Assembly: GCA_973895155.1 (NCBI GenBank)
Contig: OZ316893.1
Span: 25,296,001-25,360,000 of the forward strand
From: Marsupella aquatica
Lineage: Eukaryota; Marchantiophyta
Length of the DNA stretch: 64,000 nt
Direction of reading: 5' to 3'
The translations under genes were made by a program, and so were the position numbers. A model generated the notes under the pieces. The model searched no databases and was not told where the DNA came from. It worked only from the letters and a program-made list of their open reading frames with translations. This document shows, in pieces, positions 44,428 to 59,234 of the stretch. How positions within the stretch are numbered: the first letter of the stretch is position 1; each line of letters begins with the position of its first letter.

Positions 44428-45625
44428 AAAGAGCGGCCAGTCTCTACCTGCAACTCTAAGCTATCACTACGAGTGTTGCTAAGTCGACTATCCAGACACC
44501 GAACCCAATGCCCATCCACTCGTCACTACGACTGCTTGCTTGGTACGATGACTCTCACTTTGCCGGATTAGTACTCTATTCTTTACCACCACCCTCCTGC
44601 CTGTCTCCACGTCCGGTCTCCGAGCATCCAATACACCTCTCGACAGCTTCTGACCAATGTGACCCAACAGTTGCAGTAGAACAATGTCCCGCAACTCCCC
44701 ACACTGCAATGTAGACCCCGAGATGCAAACTCGACCGACCAACCGGTCCACTGCTGTCAGTTAATAGAGGGAGGGCAGCCCTACGCACCCCCCTCCCCAC
44801 ATCCGGCTCACCCTTTGTCCTCGACCCACGAACACCACCTCAAATTCGATTCTTGCCAAACGCTGAAGCTACAGCAGCTGTCTAGCTCATGAGGGAGACA
44901 CTCGGGGCCACAAACGAAAGGATTTGTACTCCGTCACCTAACTGATTTAGCTAAATGAGCTGCTGCTGCTCCACCACACTCTATGTTACTACACAACAGA
45001 TGCGAAGAAGCTCTCACTTGGACCCAACCCCCTTGTTGTTACAAAAGCAATGCCGAACCCAACGCTGCGATTCAGCGAGCAGTCCGTCCTTCTCCACCCC
45101 GGATGTCCAAATTCGTAAACCTTTCCCAAGTGCGGATCGAATTCCGCAAAACAATGTCAGCTAGATAGAGAGAGCCCTCAGTTCAGTTCAGTTCGGTTCA
45201 GTTCAGCAAACACTACTACTACCCACTACTACTCTTACAACTACTCTTCCCAACTGCAACTGACAGACAGTTCCTTGCTTCTCGCTAGCACACACACCTT
45301 CAGAGAGACAGACATCGACTGCCTGCAGAACCCCTCCCTGCGATGTTCCTGTCTGCCTGCTTTTCTGCTGCTGCGCCCACCCAATGAGCAGGGAGATGCC
45401 GGAGAGCTGCAGCTCCAGGAGCAAAGATTGTGTCTAGTTCAGAAATGAATCCCCAAGAAATAGGGGGGCACGACGATTGCGTACACACTGTCTTCCTGCC
45501 ACATGAATATCCCACAACCAAAACCGAGGAGGGTCCCGAGAATGAAATCAGACGAAGACTGTCCGAAGTGCCCCTTTCTTAAGCCCAACACTTCTCTCTC
45601 TCTCTCACTCGGCTGCCCTTGACTG
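44428..45625 (-). promoter_or_regulatory. GRF upstream region
   Basis: The region before the GRF start contains TTCAG/TTCGG pentamer repeats (45180-45207), CTACTA triplets and a (CT)n run near 45594-45609. These are typical of plant 5' leaders and promoters. No separate gene is seen. Confidence 0.45.
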
Positions 45626-48600
45626 CGGTGAACTTTGTGGCCCCCGTCAAACCAATCAAGCCCATCGTATGCTGTACTGCAGTAACATTTCTACTCCGGT
45701 ACAGTCACGCTACGTAAGGTACACGGACAACTATCTTTCTACCGTATACTATGATTTTGCAAATCAAGTCTATTTTGAGAATTATATATATTGACATGAC
45801 ACGAGCCGCATGCCTGGGCTTTTGCACCACAAGCAATGGGAGGGACGAAGGTTGAGGCGAGGTGTAGCATGTGAGGGAGGAGCAGGGAGGGTGCAAAGTG
45901 AATCACAAAGGGGGTTTTGGCCTATCCAAAGGATGATTAAAAAAATAGTTGTACAGCCTATGGCCAGGATTTCATCCCACCCAGATGACAATTTATGGAC
46001 AGACATCCACCAGAATAGTGGAGATTGGATATTATACTCTGTGTATTTATTATTTCTGGGGACATAATGTTTTGATATTTAGACTGCGTTTGTGGAAAGG
46101 GATGGGCGTGGGACTATCCTACCAAATGAGTGTTGATCTGACTCACTCTGCACAGGTCTTCTTGCTAGTTTTCCTAAAGGCCCTCTCATGTTGTGCTGTC
46201 CATCTACTTAATTTTCCTTGTCCAATAGTCCATCCTACGCTTCTTTCCATCCATATATCCCATTAGAGAAGAATTTTGACATTTGTGAAAGTTTGGGATT
46301 GGAACCCAGTAGTCAGACATAAGAACTTAATAGACAGATTGATTAACCCGCCTACATTTTTTAGATGAAGACCTGTTAAGCAGTGGGAGCCCAGATTCCT
46401 GAGGGAGTATCTAAGCGTTGAATTTCATTCACCCTGTTTGCCTGAAGCCCTTCTTGGCAAACAGGGATAGGCAGCAGAAGTGTTCCGTGTCAAGGGTGAG
46501 GTAACTGGGGAAAGTGTAAAAATACACACAGAGAGGGAGACTTGTTGAGTCATATGTGATCAACCCCATTGTGTTGGTGCTATTTCTATCACTCAATGCA
46601 TAATTGTTACCAGGTACGAGTCTCCTTGAGAAGTGACCTATAAAGACATCATATGTGATTCACAATCATGCTGTAAATTTATAGCCCCTATAAAAAAAAA
46701 CTATCCAAGTTGATTTTGATGAAGTGGTGCTTTCAAAGTGCCTATCCTCTTCTTTCTATCCATCCATCCATCTTTCAAGTGTTTTCTCTTCTTCCATCAG
46801 TTTATCATGTCATATATTTGCTTCTACCACATATCCACCAGTTTATGTGTTTTCTCTTATTCCATTCGTTTAATATTTTGTTTCTTGTCAACATTCATTT
46901 TCCTTTCTCCCACCCATCCACCATATCATTCCCTCTTTTGTTCATATCTTACAATTTCCTTTTTCATCCATGTATTTGTCATTCCATCCTTCTTCCTGCC
47001 CCTCCGTTTATTGACCTTGTTTTCACTCGTTTATCTACAGTAATGTCTACATGCTAAAAAAAGGAGAAAAGGAGAAAAGTCCATGAGCAAGCCTCACAAT
47101 TGGCTTAGTAGAGCGTATATTGGCCTCATCATCTGCAATGAGCACAAATTGCATTATATAGGCGAAACCTCACTTTTGTTAGCATGTAACACTGTCCAAC
47201 GTCTAATTTGGAATACTTTTTCCAGCTGACAGAAAGCATTCTTGTATTTTCTAGAAACCTTATCCAAGTTGCCAACAGAATGGAAGATATTGAGGGTAAG
47301 TTTTCCTGCCAAACAATTTAGACACTTATAATCAGAAACTCTACAAAACGTTTTCTGATGATAATAGAGTAAAAAGACACTCAGGGTTTGTGTTTGATAA
47401 TCCATTACGTCTTCACGAACCACCAGTTGTATCCCTTCGTGCAATTCCCCCTTGGGGCTTATACATAGGACCTGCTCAGGGCCATAAGTCACCCTACACA
47501 ATCTTGTGCTCCACCCATTAAGGCATTTATCTTCGAGTAATAAGACTACCAGGTTCCAGTAATAACATCTGACCCTGCAACTCATTGTAACTATTCTTGT
47601 TTTCAGCTAATTGTTAAGCAAAGTTCAAAGGCAAAGTCCACAAATGTTCAGTCATCTCTGTCCACAATCATATATACAGCAGCAGAGCACCATTGCTTGT
47701 TCCCAACAGTTTAGGGAGATTTAAGGGCTGCAAAATAGAACACCATTTTCCCTTATTGTAGTTTTTGAATGCCCTGCTTTGTTTTTTTCTTTTTTTTGAA
47801 TGCCCTGCTTTTAGGGAGCCTCATACCTGAAAAGGCTGCAAAAGAATCCGCAGTCCGGACATATGAGCTTCAAATGTTTGTTTGTCGCAAGTGATAAACC
47901 ACCTATTTGCAAAAGACCGCCACTCTTGTTCCCGGAAAACCTATGTGACCATTACCCGAGCTAAAATTGTGAGGTTTGAGACTCCCTATTAGATAGAGAG
48001 ATGAGTGTTTATTCCACACATCATCAGAGCGTATCCATACATCCATGTACTCACGTATTCCCATTTCATGTTTTCTCTTGACCCCTACAAGTGACCTCAT
48101 CCATCATCCATGTGTTCACGTCCTTTACAGTAACATCAATCGCCTGCATCACTGCACGTCCGATGTATATCCTCGACCGCATGTATCCATCCGTCCATCC
48201 TTCCATCCATCCCTTTAAACCATCCGTTCACTCCCGTACATCACTGTGCAGAACAGGTATCGATAACATCACTCATAACACTCATACAGCCATGCCCCAT
48301 CTATGTATGTATGTTGTCCATAATAATAGAGTGTTTGTATGACTGTCCCGAATTCCATGACCAACGCATACCCATACGAGCTCGTATTGTCTACTGTGTG
48401 TAAGTGTAATATTCCGGGAAGAGGCCCCAAGTCTGCATTTATCCACAGTTTGCACTATGTTATAAGACAAGTCCTAGTAGTCCACCTTAATTCCCGGGCG
48501 GGAACTACTCTGGTGTTTGGGGCTCCTCTGGCATGCCTTAGGTTCAAACCAGCTCTCCCAGACTGCCAAAGTTGTTTCTCATGCACCAGGACTAGCAAGT

Positions 48601-51368
48601 CAGGCATGTCTCAGTGCCTGCACCTATGTTTTGCCGAATGATACGGACGGTAGAGATGCATGGATCTTTGCCTCATCAAGCTGTCTTGCTCCATCAGAGA
48701 GTTGAGGAGTTTGGGTGGATACCATGGTCACTTGCATTTTGCAGCCTTGGGTAGTGGAATGGGTGGGGGTGATGTTGTGCAACTCAAACCATATGGATAG
48801 GATCGTGCCAAATTGTCCACTATGTACCTGATCATGGAGTTGCCTTTAGCTTAGCAGTGGGAATACTCTAAGTGAAAGGGATATCGTTTTTGCAATCCTC
48901 CATATATGCATGGTTTTACTACAAAATAAATGCATGTGAAATCTCGTATGCACTTTCTCATATGTGTTGTGTGGTCACACAGATAGTACTCCTCATATCC
49001 CAAGCCCTCACAATTCCAATGGATACTTATGAAATTACTTGTGATTGTCAGTTGTACTTATCATCAAATGGTTCTCATGTACGCATTGTCGTTATGTATT
49101 TGCCTTTCAGTGCAAGTATTTGTTGTTTAGTGAGTGTCTACCTGCACTTGTGCAAATGCCATTTTTGGTGTATTTCGAAGAAAATTGTTGTAATATGAGG
49201 GGAACTATAATTATCCACTGTGTAACTGAAAAATGCATGTGTGTGCTTATGCACCTCATGTATTTGTCTTTCGGTGTTGGAATTTGTCGTTTGGGTCAAC
49301 CTGCACTTATGCATATTTGTTTTTGGTGCATTTACAAAGGACATTGCTGAAATGAAATTTAGGGGACTACATGCCGAACCTGCAGTTATGCACGGCTTAC
49401 TGTCTGACGCAACGCAGAGACAATCCCAAAGGCCAAGGCACAGAGGGGACATAGCGCGAAAGCCAAGTGCCACGTGAGTTGGCCGTACCTTCCAGCCAAA
49501 TCTAGCGGTCCTCATCTCTGCAGCCCCAATTGAATTTTGGGCTCTCTATCAGAGGATGGAACAGTCAGACACACCCAACGGGAGATTTAACGGGAACGAC
49601 GTCAGTCCGCCGTCGGCCAGGAACTCCGATCTGGATCCCTGTGGTGAACAGTTTTTCTCCAAGTTTTTACTCCACTTCTATTCGACTGTTTTTTAGTAAC
49701 TTATTAGCCCCAAAATTGCACAACCTTCTCAAGTTGCTTGAACCTCCTGATTGATTGATTGGCACTACTGTTCACCTCTGTTAGTGTGACATTGCGCAAC
49801 GGGTGCAATGTAGTAATTAAATTAGTTGGGGAGGAACTCAGTTTTTTTCAATTTTGGGCCTCACATAGTGAAAATGATTTTTAGTAAGACAGCCCTTAAA
49901 CTGCACATCCTTCTTAAGTTGCTCCTAAAACAACTTAAAGAGTAAGCTGCCTCCATGGATTAGTCGTAGCAGCATATTCCAACCTTTTCAATTATTTTTA
50001 TTGCCCTTAATCCCTTGCAAGGGGGAAGGAGTTCGCCATGGAAAAGGGTGCACATTGGCACCTTGAGGTACCACAATCATGCCACAATCCAATGACCAGG
50101 GAGGCTTTCTACAAAAGGTGTCATGTTCTAAACAGATCATAAGAAAGAATGATTGGGGTTGCATGTTGTAGTGTTTACATAGAGGCGACTTTCCATTTTG
50201 CTTCTTTGGGGGTATTCTCTATTCTTTGGAGGGCAAGGGCTGTTGATTCTATGGCCTCGGGTCAAATATATCTTTGTGATCCTCCCATGCACTTTACCCC
50301 ACACCATTACCAAGATTTCCACTTTGCCGCCAACACAGGGTTCTAGGTATTAGGGTTTTGTTTACTCTTATGGAGGGCTCTTGTTAAACCTCCACTGTCC
50401 ACCAGGTTTGACGAGGACAACTTACACTTTGATACTTTTTTTGAGATCATTACTTACTTGTTTTGGTAACCTGGATCCACCAGGTTTTGCTTTGGGGCTA
50501 GTGGCCATTTATGTACTGTTAGGCCTTTTTGGCTCCTTGGTCTTCTCAGTGTTTTTCTCTTGCTTTGTTCCCTTCATTATTGGGTCACTATTGGGTCTCT
50601 TGCATTTGGGATGCGTCTGGGCTTCTTTTGTATTTGGCTCCTTATGTTTACTCGCATGGGGATAAAAATAGGTGAAGAAAAGTCACAACTGAGTACCTTT
50701 GTTCAACTTTGACAGAGTAAGACATGGTATTATTCGATGGCTCTGGAGTCGGTCTTACAACGTAGTCGCTCGTGTACAGCAGTGTGTAGTGTGTACGGTA
50801 TGGTGCAGAGAGTGCACGGCGAATACCTGCCGCGCATTTTATTCTTTCCGGCGCCGGCCGGGCGACCAAGAAAAGAGGGATGATTACCGACGATTCTGCA
50901 GTGCTTATTAGCAGGCAACAAACAAACAAACGAGGACTATGGGTAGGGACGGACTGTAGCCAAGACGGATAAACGCTGACGGCTGCAAAGCAAAGCAAAG
51001 GCAGGGAAAAGAAAATCCATTCGGTTCCGTCTCCTCCCCTTCCTCTGCAAATTGTTTGTTGTGCACCGTCCTGTGGGGGAATATTGCCACAAATGTGATG
51101 GCATATGATTATTCTATGCCCCTAAGGCAAGTAGGCATGAGAAATGAATCAATTAAAAAAATAACAAGTAGGCCCACTTCACTTCCCAATGGACAAGTTT
51201 GAATCCTTACCACAGTTTTTTGAAACGAGTCAAGGTTGCCCCCAATCACATGCCCTTGCCCATGTCATGCATTGACCCATTGTTGGGCACTTGGGCCCTC
51301 CTACGATTGTCGTTTAGAGGCTTCACTCTATGTTGAATGCAATTCAGTTCCCGCTAGTTTAGCTGTTC
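45626..51368. other. Gene-free stretch with short tetranucleotide repeats
   Basis: No gene is recognised. CCAT repeats occur near 46755-46770 and 48187-48213. Around 49690-49740 and 49880-49920 two related phrases (TTGCACAACCTTCTCAAGTTGCT and CTGCACATCCTTCTTAAGTTGCT) suggest a decayed repeat. Confidence 0.5.
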
Positions 51369-51650
51369 TGCCAAGCTTAACTTTTAAGGTTTTTCCTTTT
51401 TTGCCCAAGGTAGTGAATGTCACCTTGTGTAAAGGGAGACAATGCTAGGAATATTTGATATCTGTATTAGTCTTACCATGAGAGCTCCCTAGATTTAAGG
51501 ATACCCATGAGATTCCAACTAATGGGGTATGTGGCTTGATGGAAATATGGCTGTTGGACGACAAAAACTATAGCCTATTTTGCCAAAAGTGACAAAGACT
51601 TTAGAGAGGTAGAATGTATCCAATTTTTGAAACTAAAAAAAGGTGGTCCT
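51369..51650 (+). repeat. Dispersed repeat family, copy 2
   Basis: Matches 32480-32775 in order and orientation: CCAAGCTTAACTTTTAAGG, then CTCCCTAGATTTAAGGAT, ACTAATGGGG, TTTTGCCAAAAGTGACAAAG and ACTAAAAAAAG. No coding content. Confidence 0.75.
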
Positions 51651-53745
51651 GGCCCTTTCGATTTGTTTTCTTTGCGTCCACTGGTTTTTGTCGGGGTGGC
51701 CTTTGAATGCAATCGGTGCTCTGTCGGATTCCGTCTCCTTCTTTAAACAGAAAAAATTGAAGGCAAGTCAGTTTGAGTCACCTTTGTGCTCTCTCACAAG
51801 ATTTGCAATAAAAGGTATCTTAATTTGAAAAACAACATGTGATAAAAGGGAACTTTACATAAACCGAGCTGTGTTTAAAAGATAAGTTTGTTTGGAAGAT
51901 TAGATCACACCATAGGATTTCTGTTTGGGGGCTGAGTTCACTTTACACGAACTCAGCAGCGCAATGTGGTTTGGACACTCCCCTTTCCTCCATAGATGCA
52001 AGTGGGGCCCAAAACTATCCTATGTGGTAGGGCACTCGGTGGTGTTTTCTAGACCATCTTTAGAGGAATAGAGGTGGTTCGCTGAGAGGACATCCTGGTT
52101 TTAGGGGGGAGGTGGGACCTGTAATAACTTTTGGTTTAGAGTCTATATTTAGGTGGAACATTAGTCCACTCGTTTTGGTCTGGATGTCCTCTCGTTTTTG
52201 ACGGTTTAGATTATGTAAAGTGTAACTAAAGAGTTAGTTTCTCCCGTGTGTTGGGTTTCCTGCCTTTAAAACCCTGTGTATTGTTGTGGCGCTTATTGGT
52301 CTTTGTCTAGTTCTAGGGATGATCCAACGGTCACTACATGTGGAAGACCGATGGTTTTTACTCAGTTTCCATTCAACATTTAGTAGACTAAGGACCTCAT
52401 CGAATGGACCAAACGTGTCAATCCATCGCAAAAAATGATTAAATTTGTTTTTTTCTTTTCCTCTACCTGCTTTTTGAGTTTCCGTTTGCACACTTCTTTG
52501 GAGTTTGGTATTTGCACGCTTTCGACCCTGTTTGCTATTTCCTCATTGTCCTTTTTGTGGCACTTTTTTTGATAAACTCTGCCCAGTAATGATCTAAGTA
52601 TGATCCAACAAGTCCAGAAAAGATCTCTGTCTGATATGAATGGCTCAATTTGACTTGCATTCCAATTTAGTGACATTTCAAACACAGACCATGATAAAGA
52701 AGGGAGCAGATTACATATTAGAGTATTTAGATTAGATTCAGGCTTTGGAAATGATTTATTCCCAACAACAATTAGATAGTGAGTAGGTTCAATATGTGTT
52801 AGCGTCCTATCGCATCATCGTTCCGAGTCACAGGTACTACACGGGGATTAAGTGTCAAACGGTTCCTTCATTGCTCTCATCACACCCTTGGGTGGTATTT
52901 TTGTTGGGGGGCACTGGGCTTTCTTGCTCCTATCATCATGTAAAACCTCGTAGGGTCATGCTCTATTCCCAAACCGAAGATTGCTCCGTAGGTATTTAAG
53001 TTCACCCTTCTGGGTGAATGTTTTTTGGGGCTCTGTCCTTCTTGTCCTAAAGGGAAAACTGAACAAACTTTTACAAGCCTTGAGCACTTTTGGGGGTTTG
53101 TATTTGCCATCTTCTTTTGCATTTTGTGTTTGTCGTCCCTGGACCTCTTTTTCTTTTACTCATTGTCCTTTGTTTGGCCCTTTTAGAAAATTGGTCGTTC
53201 TTCCAAAAGTTCATTCACTAGTTTTAGGCGTGTCTTCCATGCTTCACATGTACTTTATGAAAGCTTGAACCTACCTTTTGGGCTCAAGTGATGACTGTTC
53301 TTGTACTGCATTGTACTGTGCCTAGGCCTGTAAATTAGCAAGATCACCCATTCATTGAACAGAAAAAGAAGTTTACTCTACATCCATTCACTTAACCCCA
53401 CCCTCCTCACCCCCAACTCATGGTACAGAGGCTTCACTCTACACAGGAGTCCTTGAGTCCTAGCTTTGCATTGCACTTCATTTAAGTAGTTAAATTAGCC
53501 ATTTTCCCTTCCTGACAAAGGAGGCAAAAGTTCCTTAAACAATTTTATTGAAGTCTACCATAGTTCAACTGTAAGTCACCCCTCCTGTACTTTTGTCCTT
53601 ATATTTCTATGGGTGGTAATGAGCCATAAACCCCTGTCAGCCTAGCCTGGGATTTATGACATTTTGGTCCCCTTGGCTAGCTCCCATGTTAGGTTATCCA
53701 TTTTCAAGTCATAAATAGAGTAAAATTACACTCTGGGCTGAATTA
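51651..53745. other. Gene-free stretch
   Basis: T-rich sequence with short ORFs only; nothing recognised. Confidence 0.5.
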
Positions 53746-54200
53746 AAGCTTGCCCATCCTTTCCTTGCTCAAGCAGCAGTTTTTCCAAAATTGGTGAGTG
53801 CTAATGGTGGATGTTCAGTGGCCATGGCTGTAACCCTCTCCGGCTCACCGCCCACTGGAATTACATCCCGCAATCCCCTCACGACCATGGGTTACCCTAC
53901 ACCTTTTGAAGCTTGACCCTCCTTTTCTCGCTGAAGCACTGTTTTTCCCAAAGTTGGCAAGTGATAATTGTGGATGTCAAGTGGCCATGGCTGTAACCCT
54001 CTCACCCCTCTCTGGAACTACAGTACATCCAACAACACTACAGTCATCCCACAAGACAACCCCCCTTTGCAACCATGGGCTACCCTAAACCCTACACTTT
54101 TTCGAATGGAAGCTTGACCCTCCATTTTCTCATTTTCTCCCTCAAGCACTGTTTTCCCCAAAGTTGGCTCAGAGTGAGTGATAATTGTGGAGGAGTACGT
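53746..54200. repeat. Three-unit tandem array, 163-201 bp
   Basis: AAGCTTGMCC begins units at 53746, 53909 and 54110. Each continues through CAAGCA, GTTTTTCCMAAATTGG, TGATAATTGTGG and, in the first two, GGCCATGGCTGTAACCCTCTC. The second unit-to-unit interval has gained about 40 bp. Confidence 0.85.
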
Positions 54201-57200
54201 TCTACTCGTGTCCCTCTCAAACATCCCGGCAGAGCATGCAGCAGGCTGTTCTTCACTTCTCTGACAGACAACGAGGCCCCGGGATGTGGCAACAGGAGAC
54301 AGCCGGTCGTGAGAACCCCGTGAAGCCAAGACGTCTCACGGGGACGGTTGTCGGGAACTCGGGCGTGCAACGTCGCCATCCCCCCGTCGATCTACATACC
54401 CTCCTCGCATACAGCGCTCCATGCATTTCATAAATACGTACAGTCGCCCGCCCATACGTGCAGGGGCATACCCACGGGGTGAAAGAGTCGCTCTCTATCC
54501 GTCCAAGAAAATCTGTCCTCCCATATATTCCAGACAGGGACCGCGCGCCTCCGATATATCAGAGTTTGCACCTATGCCGAGGCTGCGCATAGCCTACTTA
54601 TCGATGTTTTGCACGGGGTAAGAATCAGAAGTCACTTTGACCATCGTCCTCGTACGACGGTCTATACGTATGGTCGAGAGACTACTCGAGACCAACCCCG
54701 TCGTCTCGGTCCACGCCGGTCAGTGGAGCTCTTCGTCCATGGGCATATGGGTTCATGCGTTCATGGACTCCGTTTGTTCCCGGTACAGGCTACTGTCCCT
54801 GAACAGAGCTGAGGTACACGGGCGGCCCGGCAGAGGGAGCACTTTTCGCCGACTGGGTACTGGTATCCCCTGGTGTCATCGGGATGAGCCTTTCTGCCAC
54901 AAGACAGGAGTGATTTACAGGGCCCTGGGCTTTTTAGGATGCCGGCCAATTCTGTGAGGTAAATGACGAAACGCACTCAGAAAGCACGAAAGACAATCAC
55001 GAATGGTGGACCCATATAATCAGCATGTCTTAAAGTATAGGATAGGGAGTCTCAAATGTTAAATTGTTAAAAGAAGCAGGCTTTCAGTTGGGCTGAGACT
55101 TTGCGGTGCAGGATTCAAACTTAAAACGTGGGGTACACTGAGTTGGAGGCTTTTATGCAAGGGCTCTCTCGCACATGGCAGGCCAACTCGCTAGCATGAG
55201 CCCTCTCAAAGTTCACCCCTTGACCACAAATGCCCCAAAACCACGTCCCGGCTGTAGTCTCAGCCACAATTTTTTGCGGTCAGTAGCCTTGACTATGAAC
55301 GAGAAGTACAAAGAGTGAGACACCCTAATAATGTCCTAGTTTCATGGCATTGTGGGTAAATTACAATAGAAAAACCACCAAGGACATTGAGCAAACTGGA
55401 GGATACTTCTTAGTCTAAAGATAGAATCCAGACCAGAAAATCTTGTGAAATCAAGTTCAATAAATGCAATCCCTTGAATGAAGGAGCCAAAGTTTCTAAA
55501 TGTTTGGATTCTAAACTTTGAGACAAAAAAGCACCTGGCATCAGCATTTCCTTGGGCCCGCTTCTCGCCATCCAGGATCAGCAGACACCATACTAGAATG
55601 GCCCCCAAGTGTGAAGCTGTTCCATTCATTATAGGGTCCAAGTTTAATCTCAGAGGGAATGAAAAACAATGGACCTCCAACCTCTTGTAAAGCCACTCTT
55701 AAGACAGAGAGTGAATTGCCCGAGCTTCAAAGGACTTGTTGTTGGGTTTCATGGCTCAGGTTGCGTTTCCCTTCCTTTCCCAACAAACAGGAGTGAGAAT
55801 TGTCACCTTGTCAATCTTAAGGTGGTATACTTGTCACTTTCTTGCATAAGTGCCTCTGAGGCTAAACCAACCAATGTTGGAGCCCATGTTTTCAAAGAAA
55901 CACCTTCTTGGTTGAGAAATTCTTCACCTTGAACTCTTCATCCAATCTAGAGAGCTCATTCAACATTTGCTTTGATAAGATTTAGTTTAGTCCCGCAGGG
56001 CTTATGTTCTTCATTTCAATATTGATGAGCAATATTGGAGGTTATGTTGTGCAACACAAGTCCCCAAGTACTATCCTTTGCCACAACGGAGAGCACCTAT
56101 ACACTGAACTGCCAGATCCTCACAGCTCCCCCTCCCCCACCTTCCACACCCCTCACGAGGGCAGTAGTTATAGTCTTCTTTTCTGATTTTTATTACATAT
56201 GAGGTGGCAATACTGATCAGGCGAGGAGAATGCTGGGATGGGTTTCCTTTTTCCATTGTCGCCAAAAGTTGGTCTGACATAACTTTATCGATATTTAAAA
56301 TCTACTTTGAGATTGTTCATCTCACACTTGTACCTCGTTTATTAGAAGCTGGAGGAGCACACACTGTGTCACTGTGAGGGTCATAGTCCATGTGAGTCAT
56401 TCAAAGGTCTGAGCACTCCAGATCAACCTGAGTGTCAGACTTTCTTCAATGGAACATAAACGTTCAAGTTGCACCATGACATGATTGTAGTGAATGATTT
56501 CAAGGCTACAAGACCTGTCTAGAAAGCTGGATTTGAGGTGCTCCATGTGTAGAAGACTAGAGCATGGGAACTACTGTATTTGTACCCCAACGAACCAAAG
56601 ATTTGCTCCCTCCACATGTACAGAACCTCAACGTTGAGAGTACAATCGTCGCCATCTGATTAATCCAGAGTTGAAACATAGTGGACTAGCCTTTCCTAAG
56701 GCCGACAGAATCATCAAATTTCAAAGCTGGTAATGGCCCCTCTCTTTCCTTCGTTGACAAACAACGGATTACGAGCAAAGCAAGCCAAGAAGTCTAACTA
56801 ATAATGTAGCTTTTGGTCAATCCCACACCCCCATCTGGCCATCTCCAGTGAAGAAAATCCTCCATTCCAAAAACCAATAAAAACAAATCTAGTGGGTACA
56901 GCTTAGCACAAAACACGCACACATTCTCCTTACACGCCAGGACTGAAGAAAAACTGACAAAAAGGAAAACCATGTCCTGCTTCTAACCCTCCCCTCAAGA
57001 TGGTCAGAAACCACCTTGGCATCTGTTCGTCAGAAGCCCATTATTAATATTGCTCCTCCCCACTAGACAGCCCTTAACATGACCCACTTCTTACAGCTCA
57101 CATCCAGTCGTCCATGGATCCCAATCAACAGCCCAGATCCCTCCTCTGCTCAAGGCAAGAGCACCCCCACGACCATCGATTGATCCCCATCACCATTAAT

Positions 57201-59234
57201 GCCTTGTCCAGGATTAATAAGCTTCGCTTCTTTGCCGCTTACCCTCCTTAGCCAGAGAAAGTACAATCCCAATCCCCTTCTTTCTCAGGTGCACCCCATC
57301 ATTCATTGCCACTCGAGTGGTGGCTTGGCCCTTGCCTTCATAGGTCAAAAGCAGGGCAGAATATTTCAACGTTCATTACAACGGCGACGAATTCACTACC
57401 TCACGGGGGTCATGAAGTCATTAATTGGGGTGATTCCATAACCAATAATGTGGCACAACATTGAAGGAGGGGCTCCTGTAGAGTGGAGACAATTCCCATA
57501 CCCATTCAATAACGACTTTGATCTCCCCCAAAACTACCCATATCAGGCTTTTATTTTCAGGCGAAAATTAGATGATTCCACCTCTATGAAAAGTCTTGGA
57601 CACTTTTGACTAACACTGGCTAGATTCCTCCTCTCTTAACCAGTTTTGGCTGAAATTTGTTAAGCTTATTTTGTCTTCCAGTAGCCCAAGTTATCACCTA
57701 GCCACAAACTTTGGCCAGAAACTCATGATCATCGGTCAATTTCATGACCACTCTAGTCCTTTTTGAGAACCGCATATCCTACATGTTATGCAGTGGCAAC
57801 GCCATCCTCACACAATGAAAAGTTTGGGGGTAGCACTAGTCCGTGTGAGTGACCACCCCCACAAGATATTCACAATCCTTAGAGGTGTTCTGGACTATTT
57901 AAAATATAAAGTGTGGACAACCTTGGAAGTGCTCTGGGCTATTTAAAACATAGAGAGTGAGAAATCTAGGGGGTTGAGTAAGTTTATGTTTCGGCAAGCA
58001 CATGCACTCCTAGATTAACTATACTACCCACATTTTGTGACGAGAATAGTTATCTTACAAATATCTTTTTTTGATAGTTAAATGGAAATTTCACTTTGTG
58101 CGCTTCACAAAAATTTGGTCCAATTTCATGATAATAAATATTCTTTATGGCATGTGGTTCAATTTGTTAATGTAGTTGACCCTCCAAGAGGTAAATTCAT
58201 GTCTTTGCAAGGTTGCTTTAGACCTTCTAGGCCCTTTCAAGGCCCACACCAAACCAAAAGGAGAAAGGTTATAAGGTAATGAAGGTTTTCTTCATGACAT
58301 CACAAAAAAACAGACACATTACATTCATCATATACCAGGAGATAGAAAATCTATCCTCAAACCTTATAGAACTAGAAGAAGGAAATTACAAAGCATTTCC
58401 CCTCTACTTCCATTCACAAGAATAGAAAACCTAACACATCAAGGTACCATTACACAAGTGCCACTTTGGAAAGTAACACACTTAAGACTGGAGGCCTACA
58501 CTATACACTTGCTCTACAAATTCATGTGTACCCCTTAAAATGCCACACTACAAGTGGAGCCTTGAAGAAGTTCCGTGAGTGGCAAGCAACTGAGGACTAG
58601 TGAGCCTGTACACTGTGTACTTGCCCTACACCCTCTATATCCAAAGTATGGTCAAAGGGGAATTCTCTTATTTCAACAGAAAACCAGGAGCCATGTATTG
58701 ACCCAGTTACTGCAAGGAAAGATTTACAGTCCAAGGGGTGCAGAAAAGGCAAGACAATGAACCTCAATCACAACACCTTTGCAACTGAAAGTAAATAACA
58801 GCTGCACAAAGCCTATTTACAAGAAGAGGACAACCAAAGTACAATGTAGAAGAAGCAAAAGAGGCTCAAAGCCAACAAAGACTAAACTCAAAGGAGGTGT
58901 GCAAAGAGCAAAAGAAACAAAGAGCAAGGAGCAGGGAGGCAGTATAAAGCCCATTCAAAAGTAGTTTGTCAGCAAAACAATCTGATGCTAGATACAAGAC
59001 GCAAGAGTTCCACAAAGCAGCCAAATGTTTTAGACTCACAAAGTCCCGCACCAGGTCCCGCACTACCAGCAGCAGGTTGTTTGGGCTAGAATTGCATTTC
59101 TTTTAGTACCCTGGGAGTCTAAGGACCTCACATGCAGGCTTTGCTTAAGTATGTGTGGCTCTATACTTGTCTCTATGGCTGTTTGTGACTCTTTTGGCTG
59201 TGATCTGGCTACTAACCAAGCTATGGTCTGGGGG
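54201..59234. other. Gene-free stretch
   Basis: GC-rich ORFs at 54.2-54.96 kb have no recognisable domain. A short repeat (CTGGRCTATTTAAAAYATA) lies near 57890 and 57938. No gene or RNA recognised. Confidence 0.5.

Noticed and set aside
54637-54957. 106-codon ORF in a GC-rich stretch
   Set aside because: No domain, overlapping frames open on both strands, no splice context.
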